From the NCBI GenBank assembly GCA_022495995.1, contig JAFEMH010006999.1:41742-105741 (forward strand): 64,000 nucleotides of DNA, in the 5' to 3' direction. The notes beneath the pieces are model-generated. The model was not told the DNA's origin. It made no database searches and saw only the letters and a list, made by a program, of their open reading frames with translations. Positions within the stretch are counted from its first letter, which is position 1, and each line of letters begins with the position of its first letter. The position numbers were made by a program, and so were the translations under genes. Positions 1-11,100 of the stretch are shown piece after piece. Source of the stretch: Adenophora triphylla var. japonica (lineage: Eukaryota > Streptophyta > Magnoliopsida > Asterales > Campanulaceae).

Positions 1-740
1 GGATATTTGTGAAGTGTTACTTAGTATATTGGCTGGACACCAAGACCTTCCCCACAGGCACTTCGATGGAAGTGTGGGATGAATTTGGAGCACGTGGCCG
101 CGTACTAGTAATTACTAATCAAATATGATTTGTGTTGCATCATTCCAAGTTCATAATTATGCTCATATAGTTTTCATGAATCAACCTTGGCATGTAATTG
201 ATAAGCATGAAAAATTGAACCTTCTTTGTAATTTGAGTTTGTTTTATGCCACCCATGTTTAAACACTTGTGAGTACACGGGTAGTTTCATGTAGGCTACA
301 CCACAGCGAGGTACATTGATTCTATCTTTGTATGATCAAGATGAGCAAATAGTGATTGCTATACGTTTAACATGGTTGAACTCAATTAGGCTATCAAAAC
401 GGTTTTGGGCCTAAGGCATAAGATGAGATTGAAACATGTGACATATGATGTCTATAATCTCATAATGATCTAAGAGTCATATATAGATATGATTGATAAA
501 TGTTATCTACCTTTTTAGTTTAATTTTGAGCAGTCGTGCCATAGCCGACTTGAAATTAAATTAAAGTTGGGTCTTAGCCTATTAAATTATATTATACATG
601 TTTGTATAAGAAGGTTATATAATTTAGTGGGAGTATTTATGAAATACTTTAATTAATCTCTTAAATGAATTGGTATTTATATGTGTTTCATATCTTGTTG
701 CATATCTTTGTAGATCAATGGTGTAAACAATAATCAAAAC
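1..740 (+). other. AT-rich leader upstream of a copia gag fragment
   Basis: No coding sequence or RNA gene is visible. The segment runs without a break into the ATG at 741 and is probably the 5' untranslated leader (and perhaps part of an LTR) of the copia element that follows. I could not find a primer-binding site of the TGGTATCAGAGC type or an LTR end, so the left boundary of the element is unknown and may lie outside the window. Confidence 0.35.
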
Positions 741-1829
741 ATGTCATCGCGATCAGTCCTTGAGAAGGACAAGTTAGAGGAGAATGGCAACAACTATGTG
801 GATCGGATCCGCAGTTTGAGAATTGTTCTCAAACAGGAAAGGAAGTTGTACATTCTCGATGGACCCGTTCCACCCGAGCCTGCTGCTAATGCAACTAAAG
901 CGAAAAGGGACCAACATAAGAAGCATGTGGATGATTCTATTGATGTTGGTTGCCTGATGCTTGCGACCATGTGTAAGGCTCTTCAGAAGGACCTTGTACA
1001 CATGGAAGCCTATGATTTGGGAAATCATTTGAAGGAAATGTTCCAGTTGCAAGCACGTACGGAAAGGTTTGACACTATGAAGGCTCTTCATTCATGCAAG
1101 ATAATTGAAGGACAACCTGTTGGGCCTCATGTGTTGAAAATGAAGGGTCATCTCGAACATCTTGAGAGGCTTGGATATCCTATCCAGTTAGAGCTGGCTA
1201 CGGATATGATATTGCATTCACTCCCTGAAAGTTATAATCAGTTTATTCTGAATTATAACATGAATGGGATGAATAAATCTCTGTCTGAATTGCATGGGAT
1301 GCTAAAGAATGCGGAGAACAATATTACCAAGAAAACCAATCAAGTGTTGATGGTGAATAAAGGAAAGGGGTTCAAAAACAAAGGTAAAGCAAAAGTTGCT
1401 AAACCGGGAGGCAAAGGTTGCCGTTCTTTGAGAAGCCTAAACCCAAATCCCAAAAGGATGCGGTGTGCTACCATTGCAAGGAAGCTGGGCATTGGAGGCG
1501 TAAGCTGCAAGCTTTATCAGGAAGGACTGAAGAAGAAGGGCAATGAGATTGCCATGACTTCAGGTATCTATGTGATAGATATTTTACTTTCTACCTCTAG
1601 TTCTTGGGTATTAGATACCGGATGTGGATCTCACATTTGCCTAAATGTGCAGGGACTAAAGAATAGAAGGTTGCTCAAAGAGGGTGAAGTAGATCTACGG
1701 GTTGGAAATGGAGCAAGAGTTGCTGCATTGGCCGTAGGGACTTACGAAGTCACTTTACCAAGCGGATTAATTTTAGTTTTAAATAACTGTTATTATGTTT
1801 CGGATTTGAGCAGAAACATTATTTCTGAA
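741..1829 (+). pseudogene. Ty1/copia gag-protease fragment
   Basis: The first ~230 residues look like a copia Gag (UBN2-type capsid region): an LRIVLKQERKLYILDGP start, then the block LHSLPESYNQFILNYNMNG. Gag packages element RNA in cytoplasmic particles. The zinc knuckle CYHCKEAGHWRR is present at about 1466-1502 but in another frame from the regions on each side, so two compensating indels surround it. The aspartic-protease motif WVLDTGCGSHIC follows at about 1605-1640, and the ORF then runs into an inverted LINE segment at 1829. Integrase, reverse transcriptase and RNase H are absent. The start at 741 is chosen because it is an ATG followed directly by the conserved gag N-terminus. Inactive remnant. 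Confidence 0.8.
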
Positions 1830-1905
1830 CTAGACCCCACATGTCCGTTCAGATCACCAGAAATTAGTGATTGGTGGTGATCTGAACGGACATGTGGGGT
1901 CTAGT
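1829..1905. repeat. Perfect 31-bp inverted repeat at the copia/LINE junction
   Basis: Bases 1829-1859 are the exact reverse complement of 1875-1905, with a 15-nt spacer. The right arm encodes the GDLNGHVG motif of the LINE endonuclease; the left arm is the same LINE sequence inverted and attached to the copia fragment. The LINE end is therefore present twice in opposite orientation at the joint. It can fold into a strong hairpin. Confidence 0.95.
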
Positions 1906-2957
1906 CGATATGGCTTTGAGAGCATACATGGAGGTTTTGGTTTTGGAGAGAGGAATGAAGCAGGAAATAGTATCCTGGACTTTGCGTTGGCATATGACTT
2001 GAGTATAATGAACACTTGGTTTAAGAAGAGAGAATCTCACTTGGTGTCCTATAGGAGTGGAGGTAATGCGAGTCAGATTGACTTCTTCTTAGTAAGAAAT
2101 ACTTGTAGAAAGAGTTATACAGATTGCAAGGTTGTTCCGGGTGAGAGCACAACAACTCAACATAGACTGGTGGTACTTGATTTTCGAAGTAAGAGAATTT
2201 CGAGGAAGAGAAAATCACAGGTAGACCCTAGAATCAAGTGGTGGAGACTTCAAGGGGAAAATCAACCGAAATTTGTAGCTAAGATGGTCGATACCGGTAT
2301 TTGGGCGGATAATATGGAGGATATGGATATAGATTCGACTTGGACTAAGATGGTACATACCATAAAGGAGGTGGCGAAAGAAGTCCTTGGAGAATCTAGA
2401 GGAAATGGGCCACCAAGTAAGGACACATCATGGTGGAACGAGGAAGTAAAACAAGCAATAAAGGGCAAGCGAGAATGCTACAAATTATTGGGAAAATGTA
2501 GGAGCGACGAGAACTATGAGAAGTATAAGGAAGCTAGAAGAGATGCTAAGAAAGCAGTAAGAGACGCAAGAGCAAAGGTGAATCAGAAACTTTATGATAA
2601 GTTGGATACAAGAGAAGGGGAAAAGGACATCTACAGACTCGCTCGTATGAGGGATAAGAGGACACGAGATATTGGGACGGTTAAATGTGTGAAGGATGTA
2701 GACCAAAGAGTTTTAGTCGGGGATAAAGAGATAAAAGATAGATGGAGTTCGTACTTTGATAACTTGTTCAATGGCGGTCAAGAGCAGGATGTTGGAGATC
2801 TAAATATCTCTTCGAGCATGGTTAATCGAGATTTTATGCGGAGAATTCGAAAGAGTGAAGTGGAAATGGCAATGAAAAAGATGAGATTGAAGAAAGCCGT
2901 TGGACCGGATGGTATACCAATTGAGGTTTGGAGATGTTTCGGGGAGAGGGGAGTAGA
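1875..2957 (+). pseudogene. RTE-type LINE fragment: endonuclease C-terminal half to start of RT
   Basis: The reading frame is open to 2961 and shows the second half of an apurinic-type endonuclease domain: GDLNGHVG, an RNEAGNSILDFA block, SQIDFFLV and TQHRLVVLDF carry the catalytic Asp/Asn, Asp and His expected in this family. A long charged linker follows (KYKEARRDAKKAVRDARAK), then the first RT signature KAVGPDGIPIEVW, where the element stops. Such proteins nick target DNA and prime reverse transcription on it. The N-terminal endonuclease half, the RT catalytic core and the 3' tail are missing, so this is a double-truncated relic. The 3' edge meets an LTR at about 2958 through shared bases TTGATTATTATAT. 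Confidence 0.85.
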
Positions 2958-4210
2958 TTGATTATTATATATGTTTGCATGTTTAGTTATAATAATTGTG
3001 TCCCTAGTACTTATGAAGCACTAGTATGAAGTCTAATGGATAATCATGTGATGATTATATGCATGGAGATGCACATTAGATTCATGGGTACTTATTAGAG
3101 AACAAGGTACTGGACTTGACCCATTATGAGATTTATGTCATGGTCAAATTTCATAATTAAATCTCATATAGTCATATCATTGATATCCTTTGACCTGAGA
3201 TTATCATCGTCTTCCGCTCGATGAATATCATGTTTGATATAGTTTAACGTTGTCTTTAACCGGATGACAATAAGGGCTATCATTGGCATGGTATGATTCT
3301 TGTTGGGAAGAATGATAAGTCAAGATGGAAATTGTCCCTCGTAAAGAGAGATGTTTGCTAGGCCACTCGTAAGTAAGATTGATGTAGTGCATGGCCATGC
3401 CCGAATGAATTAATGCGATTAATGTCATTCGATTAATCAATTTACTTGATAACGAGAAAGCATTGAACAATATGAGTTGACGTGGACCATGACTCATGTT
3501 CAATATAACATCGTGTGACAATGGGATTGTGATATGTTCTATATAGGAAAATCGAACTTGATATTATACTATTTGGGTAGGCATGATGGCTTGCTAGAGT
3601 CCGCTCATGTCTTATGAGGATCGATGTGATCGGACTCATTGCCAACATAGTATGGTCCTATGGGGTCACACGCATCGAACGAATTGTCAAAAATGAAGAA
3701 TATGGGTTCTATATGCTCAGGGGATGACTCGTCCCCAGTCTGAACTAACTATTCCCCATAAATGCGACGGATGATTCAGAGGGGGTGTCCTGAGGGACGA
3801 CTCGTGCTCTGGGGCACGAGTCGTGCCCAAAGGGACGACTCGTCCCGTGATCAAAGCCAAGTCGTACCTCTTGAGGGGACGCCAGAATCAGTGGGGTGTG
3901 AAAAGGGGATGACTCGTGCCCTGGGGGACGAGTCGTCCCGTCGGGCCTTGACTGATACGTAAATGACCTAATTTTAGGGTTTTCGCAAAGGGCTTTTATT
4001 TGTAACGTATAAATACTTGCCCCTGGTTGCCCTAGCCATCATTAGAACGTTTTGGCTTGAGAGAAACACCAAGAGTGAGAGATTTCAATTGAGAATTGAG
4101 AATCAAACACCACCAAATCCATTGTTCTTCGTTGATTGAAAGGTGTTTCAATCAATAGGATCTAGCAATCCTCCTAAAAGAGTTCTAGGGTTCGTTCTTC
4201 GCGTGGATAC
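2958..4210 (+). repeat. LTR family C, left part (5'-truncated copy split by element A)
   Basis: It aligns throughout with the intact solo LTR at 30411-31977, starting about 79 bp inside that LTR. The copy is interrupted at 4210 by element A and resumes at 19220. It contains the family's palindromic cluster and a TATA box (TATAAATA, 4008-4015). No coding region. Confidence 0.9.
3794..4015 (+). promoter_or_regulatory. Family C palindrome cluster and TATA box
   Basis: Interrupted palindromes occur in a row: GGGCACGAGTCGTGCCC at 3812-3828, GGGACGACTCGTCCC at 3832-3846 and GGGACGAGTCGTCCC at 3925-3939, plus a half-degenerate copy at 3794-3807. All share the core ACGA(C/G)TCGT. A TATAAATA box lies at 4008-4015. 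The arrangement recurs in the copy at 30411-31977. Reading it as a U3 enhancer region is inference. Confidence 0.6.
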
Positions 4211-5627
4211 TGTAAGTACCCCAATCTGGATCACCCCCTTTCAAACACACGGGAAACACCGCAGACTCATCCACGCAGTCTCAGAGACCTCTCTCACTCA
4301 AAACCCTCTCAAAACCCTCTCAAACCCCCAACCAAACCAAGGGAGGAGCCTTCCTGGGATAAAAAGGGACAAAAGGACCTTTTGGGAATTTTCAGGAAAT
4401 CAGAAAAGCAATTAAGGTCCGTACGGACCTCTTTGTGTCAATGATTACTAAATCCCCTTAAAGTCCACAATATGCCCTCAAATCCCGGAAGAAATGATTA
4501 CTCCCCTGCAGAGTTGGTCCGTACGGACCTCTTTGCATGCAAGATGGTCCGTACGGACCTTATTGCTCAGGGGACACCATCATTCCAGAATATTCACCAT
4601 CATTGCAGATTCCCTCAAATCGAGGAAATCCAAAATTCTGGATAACCAAGAAGGTCCGTACGGACCTCTTTGCTCCGAAATTTTTACTATAAATGAGGGC
4701 TCCCCCTCCTCATTTTCACAGACCTCCCTCTTCTCTCTTCCTCCCTTAGCCTTGGCTCCCCTCTAAGTCCTCTCGAGGCACTCCGGCCCCTTTCGGATCC
4801 TTCCGAGGCCTTCCGAGCTCCCTTGTGGTGCTCCGAAGCCTCCCCGAGCGCTCCCGAGACGCTCCCGCGCGCTGCCCGAGGCACTCTCGAGGTACTCTGA
4901 GGCCCCTCGTGGTACTCCGAGGCCTTGCACAGTCTTTCCACGGTGTCCGGCTCTTTCCGAGTCAAACCGACGATCCCAAACCACGCCGAAACTACGCCCG
5001 AGTGACTCCACGCCACCACAACGCACGCCGAACCTCTGCCCGAGTGATCCCGACGATCCCCACGCACGCCGAACCTCTGCCCGAACGCAGCCCGGCAACC
5101 TCAACTCACGCCGAAACTCTGTCGCGGACAACCGGCATCTCTCGAAGCAATCCCGATCCATACCGGAACGCTACTCCGACCTCAAACACCATTCCCAGGC
5201 GGAAGACGAGACACGAACCAACATTGGTAAGGCTTCCTTCCATTACTATTTCAATACATTTTCATACATAGCATACAATGTAGACATCCGATACTGACAT
5301 GCATTTTTAAAAGCACACACATACACACACAACATTTAAAGGATATTAGGGGTATCCGAAAGACTCGATTTACGAGGCTACTCGGGTGAGCTCTAATATT
5401 CTAATATTCTCTTCCCGGGGAGTCATCTCGACCTCCGAACTCAAAATCTCATCACACAAAAACAGTTTAAAATTATCTTTAAAGCGATGCCCTTTTTCAA
5501 TGTTTTGGGCTTAATAAAAACGGCGTGGCGACTCTACAAATGCGAAAACAAACGGCGAGACACCGTCCAACGCGAAAGGACGCCGAATGCGGGGCCGCGA
5601 GGCCTTTCTCGGATCCGGGCTATTTCA
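4211..5627 (+). repeat. Element A 5' LTR (1417 bp)
   Basis: Starts TGTAAGTACC and ends CTATTTCA directly before the primer-binding site. It holds four GGTCCGTACGGACC palindromes, a TATA box at 4688 and, near the 3' end, a TGGCGACTC copy of the primer-binding-site core (5526-5534). A block ending GACCTCCGAACTC at about 5430-5443 has counterparts in the LTRs at 24895-26665 and 51650-53356 and ties these three families together. Confidence 0.93.
4416..4694 (+). promoter_or_regulatory. Element A LTR promoter: four palindromes plus TATA box
   Basis: The 14-bp perfect palindrome GGTCCGTACGGACC occurs at 4416-4429, 4516-4529, 4546-4559 and 4653-4666. The last copy ends 21 nt before TATAAAT at 4688-4694. 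The 3' LTR repeats the arrangement (18001, 18098 with one T/C change, 18128, 18235; TATA at 18270, again 21 nt away). The GTAC core resembles SBP-box binding sites; that assignment is a guess. Confidence 0.65.
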
Positions 5628-5628
5628 G

Positions 5629-5649
5629 TTGGCGACTCCGCTGGGGACT
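5629..5649 (+). other. Primer-binding site of element A
   Basis: TTGGCGACTCCGCTGGGGAC directly follows the LTR terminus. It matches the form of the primer-binding site in Tat/Ogre elements, for which a tRNA-Arg primer has been reported. Element B has the close variant TGGCGACTCCATGGGGA at the same place. Confidence 0.75.
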
Positions 5650-6958
5650 TTTGTTTTAAAAACTTTTAAACAAAACAAAAGATTTTTAAAACGATGATGA
5701 GGGTCAAACTTTCATTTTACCCCTTCCTTTAACTGTTGTGTGTGTGTGCACGTGCTTCGTTTTTATTTTACAAAAAAAAATAAAAATACAAAAAAAAAAA
5801 TGCATCAATATACATCTGTGCATATATTTAAAATTCTTCAAAAACTTCTATTTTACTCAGAAAAAGAATTTTAGAGACCGCACACTACGCGCCTTCTTTG
5901 CCTCGGTTACACCGCACTCTACTCACACTCTTTGCCTCGGTTACACCGCACACTATGCGCCTTCTTTGCCTCGGATACACCGCACACTACAACCCTTAAC
6001 CCGGAGTGGTCTCGGTTGCGATCCGTTTGGTCTTCCTAGGCCTGCTTGGGCGCGCACGGGATCATTCCAAACATCCCATCCTAGCCAAGCGTCAACCCCG
6101 CACGTTTGAGTCTTGAGTCACACTCTGTCCGGACTCGGTTGGTTTTACCCGGTCCGTGTCATACGGCTGGATACATATACCATGCTGGCCATTTTACGAG
6201 TCAAGGCTCGGAACTCAAGATCCCTTGCGCAAGCAAAGCGATGAAAGGTCATGCTAAAATCTTGACTGATCTTGATTTCGAAGCTACACCCGAGCGATGT
6301 TCCGTCCCGGATATACATCCATGCTCGCATGACACCATGTCATCACGCCTTTGATACGTCGGCCATGACGATATGACCCGGCCAACGCCTAACGTCACAG
6401 ATCCCTTGCGCAAGCAAGGTAAAGAGAAGGTCATGCCGAACTCTTGACTGATCTTGACTCGGTGGCCGGCTCGGTTCACTATTCACATGGCTAACGCACC
6501 AAAACGAACATGACAGGCTCGGTCCTTAGGTTCGATTTTTCTTTTAGGCCGGTGGAAACCGCTTGCACTATAGGACCCTCGCACAGGCCGTCCACCCCGG
6601 GATGTCGAAATACGGGTGCAAAACGAGGGGCTTATAGCCGCACGAGATGGTCTCCATCGACCCGGGATCTAGCATAGTTGCGAAAAAGAAGAGCAATCTT
6701 TTCCAACCTACCTAGGACTTCGAGAAAACATGTTTTAAGTAAATTAAAACAACAAAAAAATCAAAAAATAAAAGAAACGGAAACCGCATGCCACGTGAGC
6801 TTTCCCCTTTTATCCCGTTAGGCCATTCCCATGTCTAAACCTTGCCCATCACCCCCTCCAACTAACAGAGTGGTCGAGAGTACCCGGGAACCCGTCTCCC
6901 AGTGTCAAAACGGCAAGGTCCTACCCACCTCTGTCACCAGACAATCCGTCAATTCCCA
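5650..6958 (+). other. Element A leader with internal repeats
   Basis: Non-coding leader between primer-binding site and gag. It contains a poly-A/TG-rich tract (5730-5810) and about three ~50-bp repeats with TTTGCCTCGGTTACACCGCAC (5880-6000, in parts). Two larger repeats (around 6220-6290 and 6400-6460) each carry the palindrome CTTGCGCAAG (6224-6233, 6405-6414) followed by TCTTGACTGATCTTGA. A block near 6585-6700 (GGCCGTCCACCCCGGGA, then GAGGGGCTTATAG) is conserved in element B at 54728-54800, so it is probably functional leader sequence such as a packaging signal (inference). Confidence 0.6.
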
Positions 6959-8019
6959 TGGCCAAGTCGGTGGATAACAAGGATGAGAACGGGACCTTAC
7001 CCCAAGAAATTTCCCAACACTGGAAGAAGTTTGGCAGGTCCTCATGGCTATTGAGAAACGTCAAGGTGAGCAACAAGCCTGGTTCGAAGGTGCCATGCAC
7101 CACTTCGGAACCTTAGCCACCCAACTACACAGGGCTTCCCAAGCCATGGCTTGCTCCTACGGCCTCTAACATCTCTCATTGTCTCCCGTAAGTCAACCTG
7201 TTACCCTCGTACGAGCCATGCAGGTTATGACGTAAGACCACAAGACCTTCCAGAGGAAAGCCTGCCCATCCGGCCTCCCGAGGTCCCCTGCATTACCACC
7301 GCCGAACAACGAACACATTCGTGGGACGTCTCGCGATTGCGGTGTTTGTCCTGGAAATGGAATTCCGGGATGCAATGAACGAGGGCCGTCCTCGACGAAA
7401 GAAGAAGCTATCTTCTCAACAAAAACTGAAAAAGAGGTATGAATCTGGTGATCCCACGGTCGGAACCCTTGGAGAACCCTCAGAAAGTTTGACTACTATG
7501 TCATCTACTCCAGCAAATCTCCCTGCCTTAGTTCTCGCACAAGGCCACGGCAATGTTTGCTCCATGATCAGCCGGGACGAAGCTTCGCACCGCCACCGAA
7601 GGCCCGAAGGTCCAGATAATCCAACCCCTATCTTGGGAAGATCTCAAAGCCACTATTGATGCTTCGGTAAAAGCCATGACGGTGAACGAATTGAAATGCG
7701 CGGTCGGCCTTACGCCAATCGTGCTCCCCCACTACGCAAACGGGAGAGACAAGCAAACCATAAGTCCAGAGGTGAATGTTCGACACGTTCCTTGGCCAAA
7801 TCCTAGTGAATCCTCCACGGACGGACAAAAGGCCAGCCATACCCGAGCCACGAATTGAAAAGGGGCCCTACGCCAAAGAAGCTGAAAACTTGGACCCAAA
7901 GGTTGAAGATCCTGTCTTGACACAGCTCAAGCGCACTCAGGCTAACATCTCGCTCTGGTCCTTACTCACTTCATCTTACCCGCACAAGCTCAAGTTGGAA
8001 GAAAGCACGGCCCGAGACC
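6959..8019 (+). pseudogene. Element A degenerate gag region
   Basis: No long ORF survives. Short pieces in several frames resemble Tat/Ogre gag and the gag-protease linker, the clearest being DPVLTQLKRTQANISLWSLL at about 7905-7965, a typical sequence just before the protease in this lineage. Gag forms the particle that packages element RNA. Frames change several times, so no Gag can be made. Confidence 0.6.
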
Positions 8020-9360
8020 ATGGTTCCCATCACGGTGACACACGATGAAGCGGTTCAGATGATTGGCAACGTCAATTACAGCAATATCATCACCTTCACA
8101 GAGCTCGATCTTCCAAAATTTGGGGCTGACCACAACGAGCCTCTCTACATAACAGTTCAACTGGATGAGCGCCGTCTCCCTCGGGTGTTGGTAGATGGGG
8201 GATCATCCATGAACGTCCTTCCAGCCAAAATGATGGATTTGCTAGGGATCAAAGCAACTGATCTAAAACCCTCGACTCAGGCAATCAAGGCATACGACTC
8301 AACATCCCGCCCAGTCTTGGGAATAGCCACCTTGAACTTGTGGTTCGGAAAACAAATGGTCCCGACAGACTTCCAAGTCATCGACATCCCGATCACCTTC
8401 ACTGCCATTTTGGGACGCCCTTGGCTACATCAGATCAATGGGGTGGCATCTACTCTCCATCAATGCGTAAAGTTCATCCAAGGAACAGATCTGACCATCA
8501 TCTACGGCGACAGCATAGTCACTGAAAGGACCGACACCAACGGCGTCCCGGTTTTAGAGATCAAACACGATGATGACGGCATGATGCTCACAGGGTTCAC
8601 CATCGAAAGCCCAAAGGCCCAAGTGTGCCACATAGACCTACCTTTGATTTGGGACAAGATCCCTCCCCCGATGAAAATGATGAAACACATGAACTACATC
8701 CCGGGGCTCGGTTTGGGAAAACGCCATCAGGGCACTCAACAGATCATCAATATCAAAGAACAGAATACCCTGCATGGCTTGGGATACTCTCCTACTCCCG
8801 AACACATTGCGGAGGACAAGCGAGCAGCACGAAAACGCTCCACAGATAACAAAAGAGGCTTGCACGCAATCTCCGATCTTCGTCCTTACAGCTTCGACAT
8901 GACCAAGTACTTCACAAGGAAGGCCGGCAACTTGGAAGAAGATCCAGAAAAGGGAACAGAGCTGATCAGCGCCAAACAAAGCTGGCCGACAACCATGGAC
9001 AAGCTCCAGCAGAACCTGGCAAGATTCAGAGGCCTCAAGCCAAATCCTGTCCGAAGAGCATTCCTCGACACACCGCCCCTGCCGGGATCCACAACCACCA
9101 CTATTCACAACGAATTTTGGTTCGGGAAAACTCCCTCTTTGGCAGAAGAACTCGAAAAACTCTCTGTCAACACCCCTACCTTCAACAAGCGGGACGAGTC
9201 TGCATTCGAGCTAGCAATGCCCAAGACAAAAGCAAGAGACTCCGCAGACGATGCTTGGGACGAACCACTGCTACACCTGCTCTTCAAAGAAGAAATCGAG
9301 ATGCCGGATCTAATCGATTTTGTTTCGATAACTCGTGATAGCAATGATCGGGAACGGTGA
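8020..9360 (+). CDS. Element A aspartic protease region with G-patch-like segment
   Basis: Open for 446 codons. LPRVLVDGGSSMNVLPAKMM (about residues 52-71) is the aspartic-protease active site with D-G-G in place of D-S/T-G, and FTAILGRPWLHQ (about 127-138) is the second protease motif. YIPGLGLGKRHQG near residue 230 is a G-patch-like glycine block known between protease and RT in Tat/Ogre elements. The protease would mature the Gag-Pol polyprotein. The ATG at 8020 is only the first in-frame Met; in an intact element this would be part of a longer polyprotein. It is the best-preserved coding part of element A. Confidence 0.8.
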   Translation: MVPITVTHDEAVQMIGNVNYSNIITFTELDLPKFGADHNEPLYITVQLDERRLPRVLVDGGSSMNVLPAKMMDLLGIKATDLKPSTQAIKAYDSTSRPVLGIATLNLWFGKQMVPTDFQVIDIPITFTAILGRPWLHQINGVASTLHQCVKFIQGTDLTIIYGDSIVTERTDTNGVPVLEIKHDDDGMMLTGFTIESPKAQVCHIDLPLIWDKIPPPMKMMKHMNYIPGLGLGKRHQGTQQIINIKEQNTLHGLGYSPTPEHIAEDKRAARKRSTDNKRGLHAISDLRPYSFDMTKYFTRKAGNLEEDPEKGTELISAKQSWPTTMDKLQQNLARFRGLKPNPVRRAFLDTPPLPGSTTTTIHNEFWFGKTPSLAEELEKLSVNTPTFNKRDESAFELAMPKTKARDSADDAWDEPLLHLLFKEEIEMPDLIDFVSITRDSNDRER

Positions 9361-9880
9361 CATAAAGCCCTTCAAGCCCCATCTCCTATCAAGCTCATTG
9401 CCACTCAATAACCGGGCCACATTCTCCTGGACTCCGCCAAAGCAAAAAGGACATGATCGAACAACTTGGTCTCGACCCCTCGAGTCCTAGAGTCTAGTGT
9501 CAAAACTCATCCCGAGTCCATTAGCTTTGAATTTGAGTCTCTCGAGTCATCCGATGGCCTCACGCCGAAGATTACGAACTCATTGCCAATAATGTATTCC
9601 CGTATGCTCTCAATGAATGCTTCGATCTTTCCGAGTATCCTCTCATTGCATCTTTAACAACTGATAAATTAACTAACACACAAACAAGCTTAATAACGAT
9701 TCACTTGATAAAGAAGCGCACACATTAAATGAACAATACATTAAGCACATCTTTAAGCATGTTGTCAAACGAGAGAAAACCGGGCCCAAGCCGCCGAGAA
9801 GGTTTTAATCACAACGATTTGCAAGATTGTCAAGAGCCAAAGAGACGCAAGTTCGACGCCATTTCCAAAGATAAACCCGC
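9361..9880 (+). pseudogene. Element A pol remnant spanning the RT/RNase H deletion
   Basis: Pieces match element B step by step: the LESSDGLTPKITN region here (about 9540-9590) corresponds to B around 57720-57765, and the following NEQYIK-like stretch to B around 57900-57960. After about 9850 the sequence jumps to what in B lies near 60000, just before integrase. Roughly 2 kb that in B encode RT and RNase H are absent. No YxDD or RNase H motif exists in element A on either strand. Confidence 0.7.
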
Positions 9881-11100
9881 ATTTTCCAATACCTCAAGAA
9901 CGGGAAACCGCCTTCATGAACAAGGAAGGGCAACACACGTATGGGTCAAAACCAAGAGCATCATGGCCCTAAAACGCCTCGCCTCTCACTTCGTCATCCT
10001 CGGGACATGCTATACAAGAAACGCTACCACGGGCCACTCCTACGCTGCATCGCCCAAGAAGAAGCAAGCAAGTTCATAAACGAAGTCCACAATGGGGCTT
10101 GCGGTCCCCACATGAACGCCGAGCCCCGATGCAAATCATTCTCGTGGATGGGCTACTACCGGATCTCCATGGAGGCAGATTGCATCCACTTTGTCCGAAG
10201 CCGCGACAAGTGCCAACGGTTCTCCAACCTCAATCATCTACCACCCCACGATCTCTACCGCATGACTACACCTCGCCCTTTGCCACTTGGGGAATTGACG
10301 TCATCGGGAAAATCGCTCCGCCAGCAAAGAATGGTCACGAGTTCATCTTAGTAGCCATCGACTACTTCACCAAATGGGTCGAAGCCAAGTCCTACAAGGT
10401 ACTCACCTCCAAGAAGGTCGCGCATTTCCTCAAGGAAAACATCATATGCCGATACGGCATCCCAAATGAGGTTATATCGCATAAACGGCTCACACTTCGA
10501 AGGGGAATTTGACAGATCGGGCTGAATTCAAGATCACACGCCACAAATCTTCTCCCTACCGGCCACAAACAAACGGCGCCGTGGAAGCAAGAAACAAAAC
10601 CCTCGAACGGATCATCCGAAAAATGACCACCCGAGGACGAGATTGGCCCGAGAAGCCGCACCTTGCACTTTGGGGCTACCGCACATCGCCGTAATGTACC
10701 CACGGGAGAAACCCCATTTGCCCCGACCTACGGGATGGAAGCAGCCCTTCCCATCGAGCTAGAAATTCCCTCACTCCGAGTGCCGCCGGAAAACGACATC
10801 AACGAAGTCGAATGGCTCCGGCCGACATGACGAATTGGCTCGCTAGATGAGCGACGACTAAAGGCCATGGAACACGTCCGAGCCTATCAAAGCAGATGGC
10901 TAGAGCTTTCGACAAGAAAGTCAAATCCCGAGACATCGTGGAAGGTGACCTTGTACTCAAAGAAAAGCCTCCCACTCGAACCAACCCACTGGGAAAATGG
11001 GAACCCACATGGATCGGCCCTTTCGTGGTTCAAAAGATCTTCTCCGAGGCGCCATGAAGCCGATGCACCTAGACGGCAATCCCTTCATGAATCCAAATAA
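9881..11100 (+). pseudogene. Element A integrase remnant
   Basis: Frames shift several times but the parts are in order: the zinc-binding HHCC region (HNGACGPHMN, then DCIHFVRSRDKC, about 10085-10215), the core start GIDVIGKIAP with the first catalytic Asp (about 10290), YFTKWVEAK, then SPYRPQTNGAVEARNKTLER with the catalytic Glu (about 10550-10610). The TPFAPTYGMEA block follows (about 10712-10745), then GDLVLKEKPP with a WIGPFVV C-terminal motif (about 10940-11035). The second catalytic Asp region (after ISHK, near 10480) is destroyed by a frameshift. Integrase inserts the DNA copy into chromosomes; this one is inactive. Confidence 0.78.

Noticed and set aside
5738..6109. Open frame in the element A leader
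   Set aside because: Created by TG/poly-A tracts and the TTTGCCTCGG repeats; not conserved in element B.
8020..9360. Host gene for a G-patch protein
   Set aside because: Protease motifs before the G-patch-like block and position between gag and integrase remnants show it is retrotransposon protease.
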